From contig NZ_JAIWYX010000006.1 in the NCBI RefSeq assembly GCF_020251205.1, positions 248,001 through 312,000 on the forward strand: 64,000 bases of DNA. The letters run 5' to 3'. The translations under genes were made by a program, and so were the position numbers. Below, piece after piece: positions 56,080-64,000 of this stretch. The notes under the pieces were generated by a model. That model was given only the letters and a program-made list of their open reading frames with translations. It was not told the origin of the DNA and did not search any database. How positions within the stretch are numbered: position 1 is the first letter of the stretch; each line of letters starts with the position of its first letter. This stretch comes from Arthrobacter sp. M4. GTDB lineage: Bacteria > Actinomycetota > Actinomycetes > Actinomycetales > Micrococcaceae.

Positions 56080-56853
56080 CTACCGCTCGGAATCCGGCGT
56101 GGGCGTGGGGGAGACCGGGCTGAACGTGTTCCACGTTGCGCGATAGTTCCGGTAGCCGGACACGGCACACGCAACGAGGAACGCCGCACCCAGCAGGGAC
56201 CCCAGCAGGATGCAGACGCCCAGCGGCGCACCAACAGCCCACCATATAGTCCCGGCCAGTAACGCGATCAAGACCGAATTGGCTGCGTTCATGAAGATCA
56301 TGCTGCTTCCCGCCACGTGGCTGAACGTGCTGCGTCGCTCGAAGAAGTCGTACGTGGTGCGCGACCCGGACTGGTCATCGTGGACGCCGGCCATAAAGTA
56401 GCGTGCGAGCCCCGGGTCCAGATCCAGGTAAGCGGCGCGTAGCCGATTCATTGCCACGACGTACATCAGGTCCTCGAGGGCTACGTTCATGACACGCAGT
56501 TGCGTCAGGAGGCCGATGGCAACGTCCACAAACAAAATGGTGATGGCGAACGCCATGAACGAGTCAGTGAACCGTGTTGCCTGTCCTACCAAGGCCAAGC
56601 TCAGGAGACTTGCCGAAGTGAAAGTCAGGAACATGCTGATCCGGGTGAGCACCTCGCCTTGAGCAGTGCTCCGTGAGGCCAGTAGGCTCCAGTGCTCAGT
56701 AGCAAGAAGCTGGGCGCGGACGGTAGCTGAAGGGGCGGCGTCGGATTGCCCTGGCGTGACGCCCCCGACGGCGGATGGTGCGACGGCGGGATCGTCGCCG
56801 GTGTTGTTGGTCGGCCCTTGGCTCCGGAGCGGCTCCGCCGCGTTCGCGGGCAT
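56080..56853 (-). CDS. membrane protein of unknown function
   Basis: 257 residues. After a Gln/Ala/Pro-rich N-terminal tail there are two membrane helices (MFLTFTSASLLSLALVGQA and SFMAFAITILFVDVAIGLL), a cytoplasmic or outer loop with RLRAAYLDLDPGLARYFMAGVHDD, and two more helices near the C-terminus. No family recognised with certainty. ATG at 56853 is favoured by GACAAT 6 nt upstream; GTG at 56868 is an alternative. Confidence 0.65.
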   Translation of the reverse strand: MPANAAEPLRSQGPTNNTGDDPAVAPSAVGGVTPGQSDAAPSATVRAQLLATEHWSLLASRSTAQGEVLTRISMFLTFTSASLLSLALVGQATRFTDSFMAFAITILFVDVAIGLLTQLRVMNVALEDLMYVVAMNRLRAAYLDLDPGLARYFMAGVHDDQSGSRTTYDFFERRSTFSHVAGSSMIFMNAANSVLIALLAGTIWWAVGAPLGVCILLGSLLGAAFLVACAVSGYRNYRATWNTFSPVSPTPTPDSER

Positions 56854-56859
56854 GCGGCC

Positions 56860-56865
56860 ATTGTC
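56860..56865 (-). promoter_or_regulatory. -10 hexamer of a leaderless membrane-protein promoter
   Basis: GACAAT on the minus strand, 6 nt upstream of the ATG at 56853. Confidence 0.35.
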
Positions 56866-56895
56866 CACCCCGTGAACCAGAAGCGGTAGGCCGCC

Positions 56896-58386
56896 CTAGC
56901 GCCCAGAGGTCCCGGGCACGAAGGTGCGTTCGGTTGCCAGCTTTCGTTCCGGCACGTGCAGTCGGGTCATGATCCTCGTGACGGATGCCGGCACGCGCCG
57001 TTTGGTGGCGCGGGAAACCAGGACCATCACCCCAAAGGCTGCAGGCACTGTCCAGGCTGCAGGCTGGGCCAGCCAGCCCGGCGTCGTCGAACCCATGACG
57101 GTTCCCGTCACCATGGCCCCGCCGCAGAGCAAGGCGCCGGTGGCCATTCCGGCTATGGCGCCGGCGTCGGTAAGTCCCCGCCACCAAATTCCAAGCAGGA
57201 GTGCCGGACAAATCGTGGAGGCTGTGAAGGCGAAAACCAGGCCCACGCTGCCGGCCAGGGCAAGGGAATCGCTGGCCAGGGAAAAGCCGAATGGCACTAC
57301 GGCAGCCAGGACCGCGGCCAGGCGGAAGCCAGCCACGCTGCCGCCCAGGACGTCCTGGCTGATGACGCCGGCCAAGGAGACCACCAACCCTGACGTCGTG
57401 GAGAGGAACGCTGCGAAGGCTCCGGCCACCACCAGGGCGGACAGGAGTTCTCCGGCAGGACCGCCCACCAACCGTCCCGGAAGGAGCAGGACCAGCGCGT
57501 CGGCGCGGCCACCGTCGGCCAGTTCCGGGGCGAAGACTCGGCCCACGAGTCCGGACACGGTGGGGAACAAATAGAACACGGACAAAAGCCCAAGCACAAT
57601 CAATGTGGTCCGCCGCGCAGAGCTGCCATCCGGATTCGTGTAGAACCGCACCAGCACGTGCGGCAGTCCGAGCGTGCCGAACAAGAGTGCCACCATAAGG
57701 GATATGTTTTGGTAGGCGCCCGCAGTCGGAAGCGAGGTGGGGTTCAATGCTGCGTCAGCCACCGGCGGGGTGTTGTTCCCGGCCAGCGACAACAGCACAA
57801 AGACCACCGGAACGGCCAGTGCTGTCAGCTTCAGCCAGTACTGGAACGCCTGCACAAACGTGATGGACCGCATGCCGCCCGCCACCACGGTGAGGCAAAC
57901 CACGGAGACCACGGCCAGCGAGCCCAGCCAGGACGGTAGCCCCGTGGTGATGCGTAGGGTCAGGGCGGCCCCGTGCAGCTGCGGCACGATGTAGAGCCAC
58001 CCGACAGCCACCACTACAAGGCTCGTGACCCGCCGAACCGCACGGGATTCCAGCCTGGCCTCCGTGAAATCCGGGATGGTGTAGGCGCCCGAGCGCCGGA
58101 GCGGCGCGGCAACGAAAAGCAGCAGCATCAAGTACCCGGCCGTATAACCGACCGGAAACCACAAGGCGTCCGTCCCGGACAACAGGATCAGCCCGGCAAC
58201 GCCCAGGAAGCTCGCCGCGGAGAGGTACTCGCCGCCGATCGCCGAGGCGTTCCACCACGGCCGGACGGTCCGCGAAGCGACGTAAAAATCCCCGGTAGTG
58301 CGCGAGATGCGCAGCCCATAAAACCCAACAACCGCCGTCGCGACGGAAACCAGGACAAAGGCGGCGATGCCGACGGCGGGACTCAC
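56896..58386 (-). CDS. sodium:solute symporter (SSS family)
   Basis: 496 residues, 13 or so membrane segments. GGEYLSAASFLGVAGLILLSG and the later LPHVLVRFYTNPDGSSARRTT resemble ActP-like monocarboxylate symporters, also seen in the symporter at 61398-63014. Cargo probably a short organic acid. GTG start 7 nt after the small membrane protein; last gene of a kinase-regulator-small protein-symporter operon. Confidence 0.9.
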   Translation of the reverse strand: MSPAVGIAAFVLVSVATAVVGFYGLRISRTTGDFYVASRTVRPWWNASAIGGEYLSAASFLGVAGLILLSGTDALWFPVGYTAGYLMLLLFVAAPLRRSGAYTIPDFTEARLESRAVRRVTSLVVVAVGWLYIVPQLHGAALTLRITTGLPSWLGSLAVVSVVCLTVVAGGMRSITFVQAFQYWLKLTALAVPVVFVLLSLAGNNTPPVADAALNPTSLPTAGAYQNISLMVALLFGTLGLPHVLVRFYTNPDGSSARRTTLIVLGLLSVFYLFPTVSGLVGRVFAPELADGGRADALVLLLPGRLVGGPAGELLSALVVAGAFAAFLSTTSGLVVSLAGVISQDVLGGSVAGFRLAAVLAAVVPFGFSLASDSLALAGSVGLVFAFTASTICPALLLGIWWRGLTDAGAIAGMATGALLCGGAMVTGTVMGSTTPGWLAQPAAWTVPAAFGVMVLVSRATKRRVPASVTRIMTRLHVPERKLATERTFVPGTSGR

Positions 58387-58393
58387 CGGAGTC

Positions 58394-58750
58394 TCACCCG
58401 TCCTGGGCCAGGTCGCGGTAGCGCGCCTCGTTCCGGGCAGCGGCCCGGTTGTACAGCCAGGCGCTCAGGCCAATCACGGGGTAGAGGCCCGCCCCCAGCA
58501 GCAGCCAGGCGAAGGGGACGCCAAGCAACTCGGCCTCAGCGATTCCCGGCACAAGGCCGATCAGCAGCCCGCAGGCAGTCAAGACCACCAGGAAACCGCA
58601 GGCCACCACCACGGCGAGCCGAAGTTGCGAACGGATGAGGGACCGGACGTAGACCTGGCCAACTTCGGATTCCAGCGCGGGCGACGACGCGGACAATCGC
58701 GGGGTTGGACGCGCCGCGGTCCTCGGAGCCGTCACCCTCACGCGGGTCAT
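58394..58750 (-). CDS. small two-helix membrane protein, symporter partner
   Basis: 118 residues with two membrane helices (LAVVVACGFLVVLTACGLLIGL and FAWLLLGAGLYPVIGLSAWLY). The size and place resemble the DUF485-type small proteins that accompany ActP symporters, though the sequence itself diverges. Its ATG overlaps the response-regulator stop by 4 nt. Confidence 0.75.
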   Translation of the reverse strand: MTRVRVTAPRTAARPTPRLSASSPALESEVGQVYVRSLIRSQLRLAVVVACGFLVVLTACGLLIGLVPGIAEAELLGVPFAWLLLGAGLYPVIGLSAWLYNRAAARNEARYRDLAQDG

Positions 58751-59463
58751 AGTTGCGGCCGCACGCGCGTAGCCTCAAGCTTTTCCCGAACCGCGGGCAA
58801 ATGCCGGCGGCTAATGGGTAGTTCCGTCCCGGCCACGCGCACGCTGGGGCCTGTCGCGGCAAGCTTGATGTTCCCGACGTGGTTGAGCGACACCAGGTAG
58901 GACCGGTGGATCCGGATGAAACCGGCGTCTGCCCACTGCTGCTCCAAATCGCTCAACGGAACCCGGATGAGGTAGCTGGCCTCGGCGGTGTGGAGCCGGG
59001 CGTAGTCGCCCTGCGCCTGCACGTAGCTGATGTCGTCGCGCCGGATCATGCGCGTGGTGCCGCCTTGGTCGACGGTGATCATCTCCGGAGCGTCCCTGCC
59101 TTCCCGGAGCTCACAGATGCGGCTCACGGACTTGGCCAGCCGTTCCGCCCTGACGGGCTTGAGCAGGTAATCCACCGCAGCGAGTTCAAAAGCCTCCAGC
59201 GCACAGTCCTCATCCGCGGTGACGAAGACGACGGCGGGCTGTTGCCCACTGCGGGCGATGGCCCGGGCGATTTCCAGCCCGGAGACAACGGGCATGTGGA
59301 TGTCGAGGAAAACGGCGTCCACCGGTTCGGCTTCGAGTGCGCGAAGGGCCTGGGTGCCCGAGGACGCGCGGTAAATGGTGCCGATCCGTTCGTCACGGCC
59401 CAGGAGGAAGGCAAGTTCTTCCACTGCCGGAATCTCGTCATCGGCGACGAGCACATTGATCAT
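58747..59463 (-). CDS. LytTR-type response regulator
   Basis: 238 residues. Receiver domain with Asp8-Asp9 and Asp54 in DAVFLDIHMPVVSG, Lys in LLKPV; C-terminal LytTR DNA-binding domain (DDISYVQAQGDYARLHT, RIHRSYLVSLNHV). Such regulators pair with LytS-type kinases; in E. coli the similar BtsSR and YpdAB control pyruvate uptake. ATG at 59463 with TACGCT 6 nt before it; a longer frame is not supported. Confidence 0.92.
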   Translation of the reverse strand: MINVLVADDEIPAVEELAFLLGRDERIGTIYRASSGTQALRALEAEPVDAVFLDIHMPVVSGLEIARAIARSGQQPAVVFVTADEDCALEAFELAAVDYLLKPVRAERLAKSVSRICELREGRDAPEMITVDQGGTTRMIRRDDISYVQAQGDYARLHTAEASYLIRVPLSDLEQQWADAGFIRIHRSYLVSLNHVGNIKLAATGPSVRVAGTELPISRRHLPAVREKLEATRVRPQL

Positions 59464-59469
59464 TGTCCT

Positions 59470-59475
59470 AGCGTA
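59470..59475 (-). promoter_or_regulatory. -10 hexamer of a leaderless response-regulator promoter
   Basis: TACGCT on the minus strand, 6 nt upstream of the ATG at 59463; identical to the kinase promoter. Confidence 0.45.
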
Positions 59476-59562
59476 GCGCCGGGCAGCTGGGGCAGTTGCC
59501 GGGCCACCACTCGGGCCTGGCCCCCACTCGGGCCGGGCCCCCACTCGGCCGGGGCGTCAGGC

Positions 59563-60822
59563 TCAGGCGTCGTGGCCGGGCTGGGACTTTGGGACGCGCA
59601 TGGTGATCAACGTGCCTTCGCCCGGTGCCGTTTCGATGACCAGTCCGTGATCGTCGCCGTAGACCTGCCTCAGCCGTGCATCGACGTTGCGGAGCCCAAC
59701 GTGTTCGCCGTCGTTGTGTCCTGCCAGCGTTGCCCGAAGCTTTTCCGGATCCATGCCAACGCCGTCGTCCTCGATGGTGACTTCGGCGAAAGCCCCGGAG
59801 TCGTTGGCGCAAATGGTGATATGCCCGGGCCCTTCCTTGGCTTCGAGCCCGTGCCGCACGGCGTTCTCCACAAGCGGCTGCAGGCTCAGGAAGGGGATGA
59901 CGGTGCCCAGCACTTCCGGGGCAATCCGCAGGCTGACCTGGACCCGGTCACCGAAACGGGCACGTTCCAGGAGCAGGTAACGGTCGATGCACCGCAGTTC
60001 CTCCGCAAGGGTGGTGAAGTCACCGTGCCGGCGGAATGAATACCGCGTGAAATCGGCGAACTCGACCACCAGCTCCCTCGCCCGCGCAGGATCGGTGTTG
60101 ATGAACGAGGCAATCGCATTGAGGGAGTTGTAGATAAAGTGCGGGCTGATCTGGGCTCGGAGTGAACGGACTTCGGCTTCCACCAACAACCTCCGGGAAG
60201 CGTCCAGCTCGGCCAGTTCAACCTGGGCGGCAACCCAATCGGCAACCTCGCCTGTGGCGCGGACCAGCCCGGCACCGGGGGATCCGGCCTTGACGGCAGA
60301 GAAGGCGGCAACGCAGCCGACAACCCGTGAACCTACCCGGATCGGCGCGATGACAGCTCCGAAATCCGCGGACGCCGTGCCGCCCGGGCTTGGGGCGGTA
60401 GGCCCCGTCGCCGGGGCGAGGTGAGCGTGGCGGAGGGCGGAGGCGGGTAACACTGCCGTGTGACCGTCGTCGAGCGGTCCCGCCGCCAGCTCCATCAGGT
60501 GCGGGCGCAGTTCTTCGGCACCGCCGTCCCAGGCCAGGACACCGTCGGTGTCAGTGATAGCCAGGCCGTCGCAGCCAAGGATGGACCGCAACTGGCGGCC
60601 CGCCCTTGCGGCGCCTGACGGCTCCAGGCCATTACGGAGGGATTTGCCCGCCCGCGATGCCGCATGCAGTGTCCGGTAGGTGGCTTGTTCGGCGTCGCTG
60701 CCCAGGTCACGGAAAGCGCGGATCACCTTCAGTCCAACCCCGACGACGGCGGCGATCGCCAGGATCACGAGGGCTATCGCCACGATGACGGTCGCGCCCG
60801 TTAGTAGTGGTGAATCCGGCAT
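59563..60822 (-). CDS. LytS/YehU-type sensor histidine kinase with GAF domain
   Basis: 419 residues. One N-terminal membrane helix (ATVIVAIALVILAIAAVVGVGL), a GAF-like sensor (SILGCDGLAITDTDGVLAWDG), the kinase motif with His in RAQISPHFIYNSLNAIASFI, and an ATPase domain (LQPLVENAVRHGLE, EDDGVGMD, GLRNVDARLRQVYG). Signal unknown; a small acid such as pyruvate or acetate is likely from the neighbours. ATG at 60822 is chosen over a far longer frame. Confidence 0.92.
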   Translation of the reverse strand: MPDSPLLTGATVIVAIALVILAIAAVVGVGLKVIRAFRDLGSDAEQATYRTLHAASRAGKSLRNGLEPSGAARAGRQLRSILGCDGLAITDTDGVLAWDGGAEELRPHLMELAAGPLDDGHTAVLPASALRHAHLAPATGPTAPSPGGTASADFGAVIAPIRVGSRVVGCVAAFSAVKAGSPGAGLVRATGEVADWVAAQVELAELDASRRLLVEAEVRSLRAQISPHFIYNSLNAIASFINTDPARARELVVEFADFTRYSFRRHGDFTTLAEELRCIDRYLLLERARFGDRVQVSLRIAPEVLGTVIPFLSLQPLVENAVRHGLEAKEGPGHITICANDSGAFAEVTIEDDGVGMDPEKLRATLAGHNDGEHVGLRNVDARLRQVYGDDHGLVIETAPGEGTLITMRVPKSQPGHDA

Positions 60823-60828
60823 GAGGCC

Positions 60829-60834
60829 AGCGTA
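60829..60834 (-). promoter_or_regulatory. -10 hexamer of a leaderless kinase promoter
   Basis: TACGCT on the minus strand, 6 nt upstream of the ATG at 60822. Confidence 0.45.
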
Positions 60835-60942
60835 GCCTCCCGCGTGTTCCGTGGTCTTGGACCTGCCGTTGGGCGCAGGACGGAGGCCGCTTGGCGACGG
60901 TGATCGTGCGGGCTCTGGAAGCCACGGCCCGGTCCGATGAAT

Positions 60943-60958
60943 AGTGATCACAATCACA
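60943..60958. promoter_or_regulatory. CRP/GlxR-type binding site
   Basis: AGTGA-N6-TCACA matches TGTGA-N6-TCACA at nine of ten positions. It ends 62 nt upstream of the DUF485-actP genes and could place them under cAMP control, as known for acetate genes in Corynebacterium. Confidence 0.55.
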
Positions 60959-61020
60959 CTGGCGGGCGATTGGAATGGTACGTCGGGCCCTGCCGGTGGT
61001 CTCTCACTACAGGAGGAATT

Positions 61021-61401
61021 ATGGGTAATGACGCCCACATGCCGGACACTGGTGTGTCCGTGGACTTCCAAGAGGTCCAGCAGACGCCGCGCTTCCGGGA
61101 ACTGCGCAAGCGTCACCGCAGCTTTGTCTTTCCAATGGCCGTAGCCTTCCTGCTCTGGTACTTCGCCTACGTGCTGTTGGCCGACTACGCGGTGGGATTC
61201 ATGTCCACCAAGGTGTGGGGGAACGTCAACGTAGGCCTCATCCTGGGCCTGCTGCAGTTCGTCTCGACCTTTGGCATCACAGCCTGGTACGTCAGCTATT
61301 CCAACCGCCGGCTTGACCCCATTGCCCAGGAAATCCGTACGGAGATCGAGGGCCATGAGCATGACATGCAGACTGGCGCGGCAGCCAGGCAGGGGCGGTG
61401 A
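61021..61401 (+). CDS. DUF485 small membrane protein
   Basis: 126 residues, two membrane helices (FPMAVAFLLWYFAYVLLADYAV and NVNVGLILGLLQFVSTFGITAWYV) separated by GFMSTKVWG, as in DUF485 proteins, which accompany ActP symporters. CAGGAGGAATT precedes the ATG. The stop overlaps the symporter start by GTGA. Confidence 0.9.
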   Translation: MGNDAHMPDTGVSVDFQEVQQTPRFRELRKRHRSFVFPMAVAFLLWYFAYVLLADYAVGFMSTKVWGNVNVGLILGLLQFVSTFGITAWYVSYSNRRLDPIAQEIRTEIEGHEHDMQTGAAARQGR

Positions 61402-63014
61402 GCGGCATGGTACCCATGGTCAACGTCTCGGCCCTGAAGGACACCACCCTGCTGAACATGGGGATCTTCGCCCTGTTCGTGCTGGTCACCATGGTGATTG
61501 TGTTCCGGGCCAGCCGGAACAACAAGACCGCGGCTGACTACTACGCCGCCGGGCGCTCCTTCACCGGATCACAGAACGGAACCGCGATCGCGGGAGACTA
61601 CCTCTCTGCGGCGTCCTTCCTGGGCATCACCGGAGCCATCGCCATCAACGGCTACGACGGCTTCCTCTACTCCATCGGATTCCTGGTTGCCTGGCTGGTG
61701 GCGCTCCTGCTGGTGGCAGAGCTGCTGCGCAACACTGGCAAGTTCACCATGGCGGATGTGCTCTCCTTCCGCCTCCGCCAGCGCCCGGTGCGGATTGCTG
61801 CAGCCCTGTCCACGCTAGCCGTGTGCTTCTTCTACCTGCTGGCCCAGATGGCTGGTGCGGGAAGCCTGATCTCGCTGCTGCTCGGCATCAGTGATTGGGG
61901 CGGCCAGTCACTGGTGATCATCGTTGTCGGTGCCCTCATGATCCTGTATGTGCTTATCGGCGGGATGAAGGGCACCACCTGGGTGCAGATCATCAAGGCC
62001 GTGCTCCTGATCGCGGGTGCCGCCGTGATGACGCTGTGGGTCCTGTCCATCTACGGTTTCAACCTTTCCAACCTGCTTGGTTCCGCCGCTGAAGCGGCGA
62101 ACAATCCGAACGTATTGAACCCAGGCCTCCAGTACGGCAAGAGCGACACCAGCAAGCTCGACTTCATGTCGCTGGGACTCGCCCTGGTGCTCGGCACGGC
62201 GGCATTGCCCCACGTACTGATGCGCTTCTACACGGTTCCGACGGCCAAGGAAGCACGCAAGTCCGTGGTCTGGTCCATCTGGCTAATCGGCCTGTTCTAT
62301 TTGTTCACGCTGGTCCTGGGTTATGGCGCCGCAGCGCTGGTGGGTGCCGACACCATCAAATCGGCCCCCGGCGGCGTCAACTCGGCTGCTCCGCTCCTGG
62401 CCTTCCACTTGGGCGGGCCACTCTTGCTTGGCTTTATCTCCGCGGTGGCCTTCGCCACGATTCTGGCCGTCGTTGCCGGCCTGACCATCACAGCCGCGGC
62501 CTCCTTTGCGCACGACATCTACGCGAACGTCATCGCAAAGGGCGGCGCCGACCCGGCAACGGAAGTGAAGGTGGCTCGGCGTACGGTGGTGGTGATCGGT
62601 ATCCTGGCAATCCTCGGCGGCATTTTCGCCAACGGGCAGAACGTCGCATTCCTCGTGGCGCTCGCATTCGCCGTGGCGGCGTCGGCCAATCTGCCCACCA
62701 TCGTCTACTCACTCTTTTGGCGGCGGTTCACCACGAGGGGAGCGGTGTGGAGCATGTATGGTGGCCTGGCTTCAGCGATTATCCTCATAGCCTTCTCCCC
62801 GGTGGTGTCCGGCGCCAAGACTTCGATGATCCCCGCGGCCAACTTCGCCTTCTTCCCGCTGAGCAATCCTGGCATTGTGTCCATCCCGTTGGCCTTCCTC
62901 CTTGGCTACCTCGGTACCGTCCTGGACAAGCGTGCGGAGGACCCGGCCAAGCAAGCCGAAATGGAAGTCCGGTCACTCACCGGAGTCGGCGCAGAAAAAG
63001 CCGTGGACCACTAA
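61398..63014 (+). CDS. actP: ActP-type cation/acetate symporter
   Basis: 538 residues of the sodium:solute symporter family. ADYYAAGRSFTGSQNGTAIAGDYLSAASFLGITGAIA is diagnostic for ActP, with LPHVLMRFYTVPTAKEARKS later. It imports acetate or related monocarboxylates. Coupled to the DUF485 gene by a 4-nt overlap. Divergent from the LytS/LytTR kinase operon. Confidence 0.93.
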   Translation: MSGMVPMVNVSALKDTTLLNMGIFALFVLVTMVIVFRASRNNKTAADYYAAGRSFTGSQNGTAIAGDYLSAASFLGITGAIAINGYDGFLYSIGFLVAWLVALLLVAELLRNTGKFTMADVLSFRLRQRPVRIAAALSTLAVCFFYLLAQMAGAGSLISLLLGISDWGGQSLVIIVVGALMILYVLIGGMKGTTWVQIIKAVLLIAGAAVMTLWVLSIYGFNLSNLLGSAAEAANNPNVLNPGLQYGKSDTSKLDFMSLGLALVLGTAALPHVLMRFYTVPTAKEARKSVVWSIWLIGLFYLFTLVLGYGAAALVGADTIKSAPGGVNSAAPLLAFHLGGPLLLGFISAVAFATILAVVAGLTITAAASFAHDIYANVIAKGGADPATEVKVARRTVVVIGILAILGGIFANGQNVAFLVALAFAVAASANLPTIVYSLFWRRFTTRGAVWSMYGGLASAIILIAFSPVVSGAKTSMIPAANFAFFPLSNPGIVSIPLAFLLGYLGTVLDKRAEDPAKQAEMEVRSLTGVGAEKAVDH

Positions 63015-63033
63015 TAACGTGGACCACTAACAA
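63002..63033. repeat. 16-nt tandem duplication across the actP stop
   Basis: CGTGGACCACTAATAA is followed directly by CGTGGACCACTAACAA; the first copy holds the last codons and stop of actP. Confidence 0.85.
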
Positions 63034-63064
63034 AAAGGTACGAGCTGTACACAAACTCCCGTTG

Positions 63065-63664
63065 TTAGTGGTGGTGGCGGCCCGAGTTGCCGCTGGTCGG
63101 ATCGACGGCGGGTGGCGGTTGTGTGTGGCCACCGTGCGGCACTGCGCGCTGGCCCGCGAAGGACGCCGCGAGTCCCGGCGTCGCTACTGAAGAAACAACG
63201 ACGGCGGCAGCGAAGGCAGCTGCCAGGAGCCGCCCGGTCCTTGGCTGGCTGTTCCTGCCGCCGTCGTTGATCAAAGGCTGCCGGCCAAGCCAACCGGCTG
63301 AGCCCAAACCCATGAGGCACAGCGCAAGGGCGGCCAGTTGGCCGGCATCGACAATGGGTGTGGCCTTGAAAAGGCCGCCAACAACGGCTGCCGCGTGAAC
63401 GGCGGCCGTTGCGGCGAGAGCTGGAACCGTTGCCCTGGGATAAGGGATGGACCCCCTGTGCAGTCCCGTGAGGGACCATCCCAGACACCCAATTCCGGCA
63501 ACAAGGGCGGCGGCGCCGGCAGCAACGGAGGTGCCTGTCCCGGATACCGGACCGAGTAGGTAGCCAGCGGCGATGGACAACTCAACCATCCCGGTGGCCA
63601 GGATGGCGAAACAGAAGAAGAGCAGCGCTGCCGCGCGAAGTGTTGGCCGTGCTGAGGCCTTCAT
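63065..63664 (-). CDS. membrane protein of unknown function
   Basis: 199 residues with four membrane helices (AALLFFCFAILATGMVELSIA, then AAGAAALVAGIGCLGWSL, VPALAATAAVHAAAVVGGLF, LAAAFAAAVVVSSVATPG) and a His-rich tail ending SGRHHH. No family recognised. It ends 50 nt after the convergent actP and has GGGACAGGA before its ATG. Probably transcribed with the DUF4383 gene upstream. Confidence 0.7.
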   Translation of the reverse strand: MKASARPTLRAAALLFFCFAILATGMVELSIAAGYLLGPVSGTGTSVAAGAAALVAGIGCLGWSLTGLHRGSIPYPRATVPALAATAAVHAAAVVGGLFKATPIVDAGQLAALALCLMGLGSAGWLGRQPLINDGGRNSQPRTGRLLAAAFAAAVVVSSVATPGLAASFAGQRAVPHGGHTQPPPAVDPTSGNSGRHHH

Positions 63665-63757
63665 GGTTCCTGTCCCTTCGTGTTGGTTATCGGCTGGCTC
63701 CGGCCCCTGACAGGGCTTGGCGAGACTGTAGCGGGTTGCCGAGGCAGCAGCGGGTTG

Positions 63758-64000
63758 CTATGCCCGGGCGGTTGCCGGAACTTTGTCCTGGGACAGGCCC
63801 ACACCAAGCAGCACAACGGCGCTGGCCAGGTGCAGGACGTTGTCTGCTCCGTTCAGGGCGATGATGTTCAACGGGCTGCCAACCAGGAACAGGCCAAGGA
63901 TGCCTACCAATAGGTAGACGGCGCCTACGGTCGAGTTCACTGTCCTGGACAGGGTGACGCCGTTGAGGCCGGAGTAAAGAAGGGCCGCACCGATGGCCAG
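63758..64000 (-). CDS. DUF4383 membrane protein, 5' part outside the window
   Basis: The frame stays open to the right edge, so the start lies beyond; 80 codons are visible. Visible features are LAIGAALLYSGLNGVTLSR, then YLLVGILGLFLV and the DUF4383 hallmark NIIALNGADNVLHLASAVVLL. Function unknown. Confidence 0.75.
   Translation of the reverse strand: MAIGAALLYSGLNGVTLSRTVNSTVGAVYLLVGILGLFLVGSPLNIIALNGADNVLHLASAVVLLGVGLSQDKVPATARA

Noticed and set aside
59563..61362. A 599-codon version of the LytS kinase
   Set aside because: The extra N-terminus would run antisense through the DUF485 gene; the -10 hexamer and the membrane helix fit the start at 60822.

Overview
The window is GC-rich actinobacterial chromosome, most likely from Arthrobacter in the broad sense (Micrococcaceae). 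The evidence is a SAM-IV riboswitch ahead of metX, an actinobacterial LigA with an enlarged helix-hairpin-helix region, a GatCAB operon, the order rpsB-tsf-pyrH-frr-cdsA, a DivIVA-domain protein, and many genes whose -10 hexamer sits about 6 nt upstream of the start codon (leaderless transcripts). I see no phage, insertion sequence, CRISPR array or other mobile DNA.

Left part (1-17 kb): the end of a wall- or membrane-anchored protein, ligA and an inositol monophosphatase. Next, on the minus strand, come a sulfur-scavenging SsuABC-like transporter and a flavin monooxygenase. Upstream of these is a 24-codon ORF ending in a cysteine cluster (SCCPCPPGC), whose Cys codons can base-pair with RNA just downstream: a candidate cysteine-responsive attenuator and the most interesting feature here. 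Then follow a GNAT, a RidA-family protein, a DpiB/DpiA-like two-component system divergent from a CitMHS citrate transporter, and gatCAB.

Middle part (17-42 kb): a LysR regulator divergent from tdh-kbl (threonine to glycine plus acetyl-CoA), an FAD oxidase and hutI; a CPBP-family membrane protein, a glyoxalase-like protein and a secreted subtilase with three C-terminal repeats; then SAM-IV/metX, hydrolases and glyS. The run dusB-dgt-dnaG leads into two identical tRNA-Asn genes.

Right part (42-64 kb): an apparently frameshifted small membrane protein beside a Bcr/CflA-type MFS exporter; a Holin-X-like protein, a CDP-alcohol phosphatidyltransferase, an NIPA-like transporter and a GT4 glycosyltransferase. 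A CAT-anticodon tRNA and a glutaryl-CoA-dehydrogenase-like enzyme behind repeated operator boxes follow, then the rpsB-tsf-pyrH-frr-cdsA block. The end holds a LytS/LytTR-type two-component system between two sodium:solute symporters, each with a small membrane partner, one being ActP-like (acetate) behind a CRP/GlxR-type site. The last gene (DUF4383) runs off the window.

Most protein names rest on motifs and overall resemblance read by eye; no database search was run.
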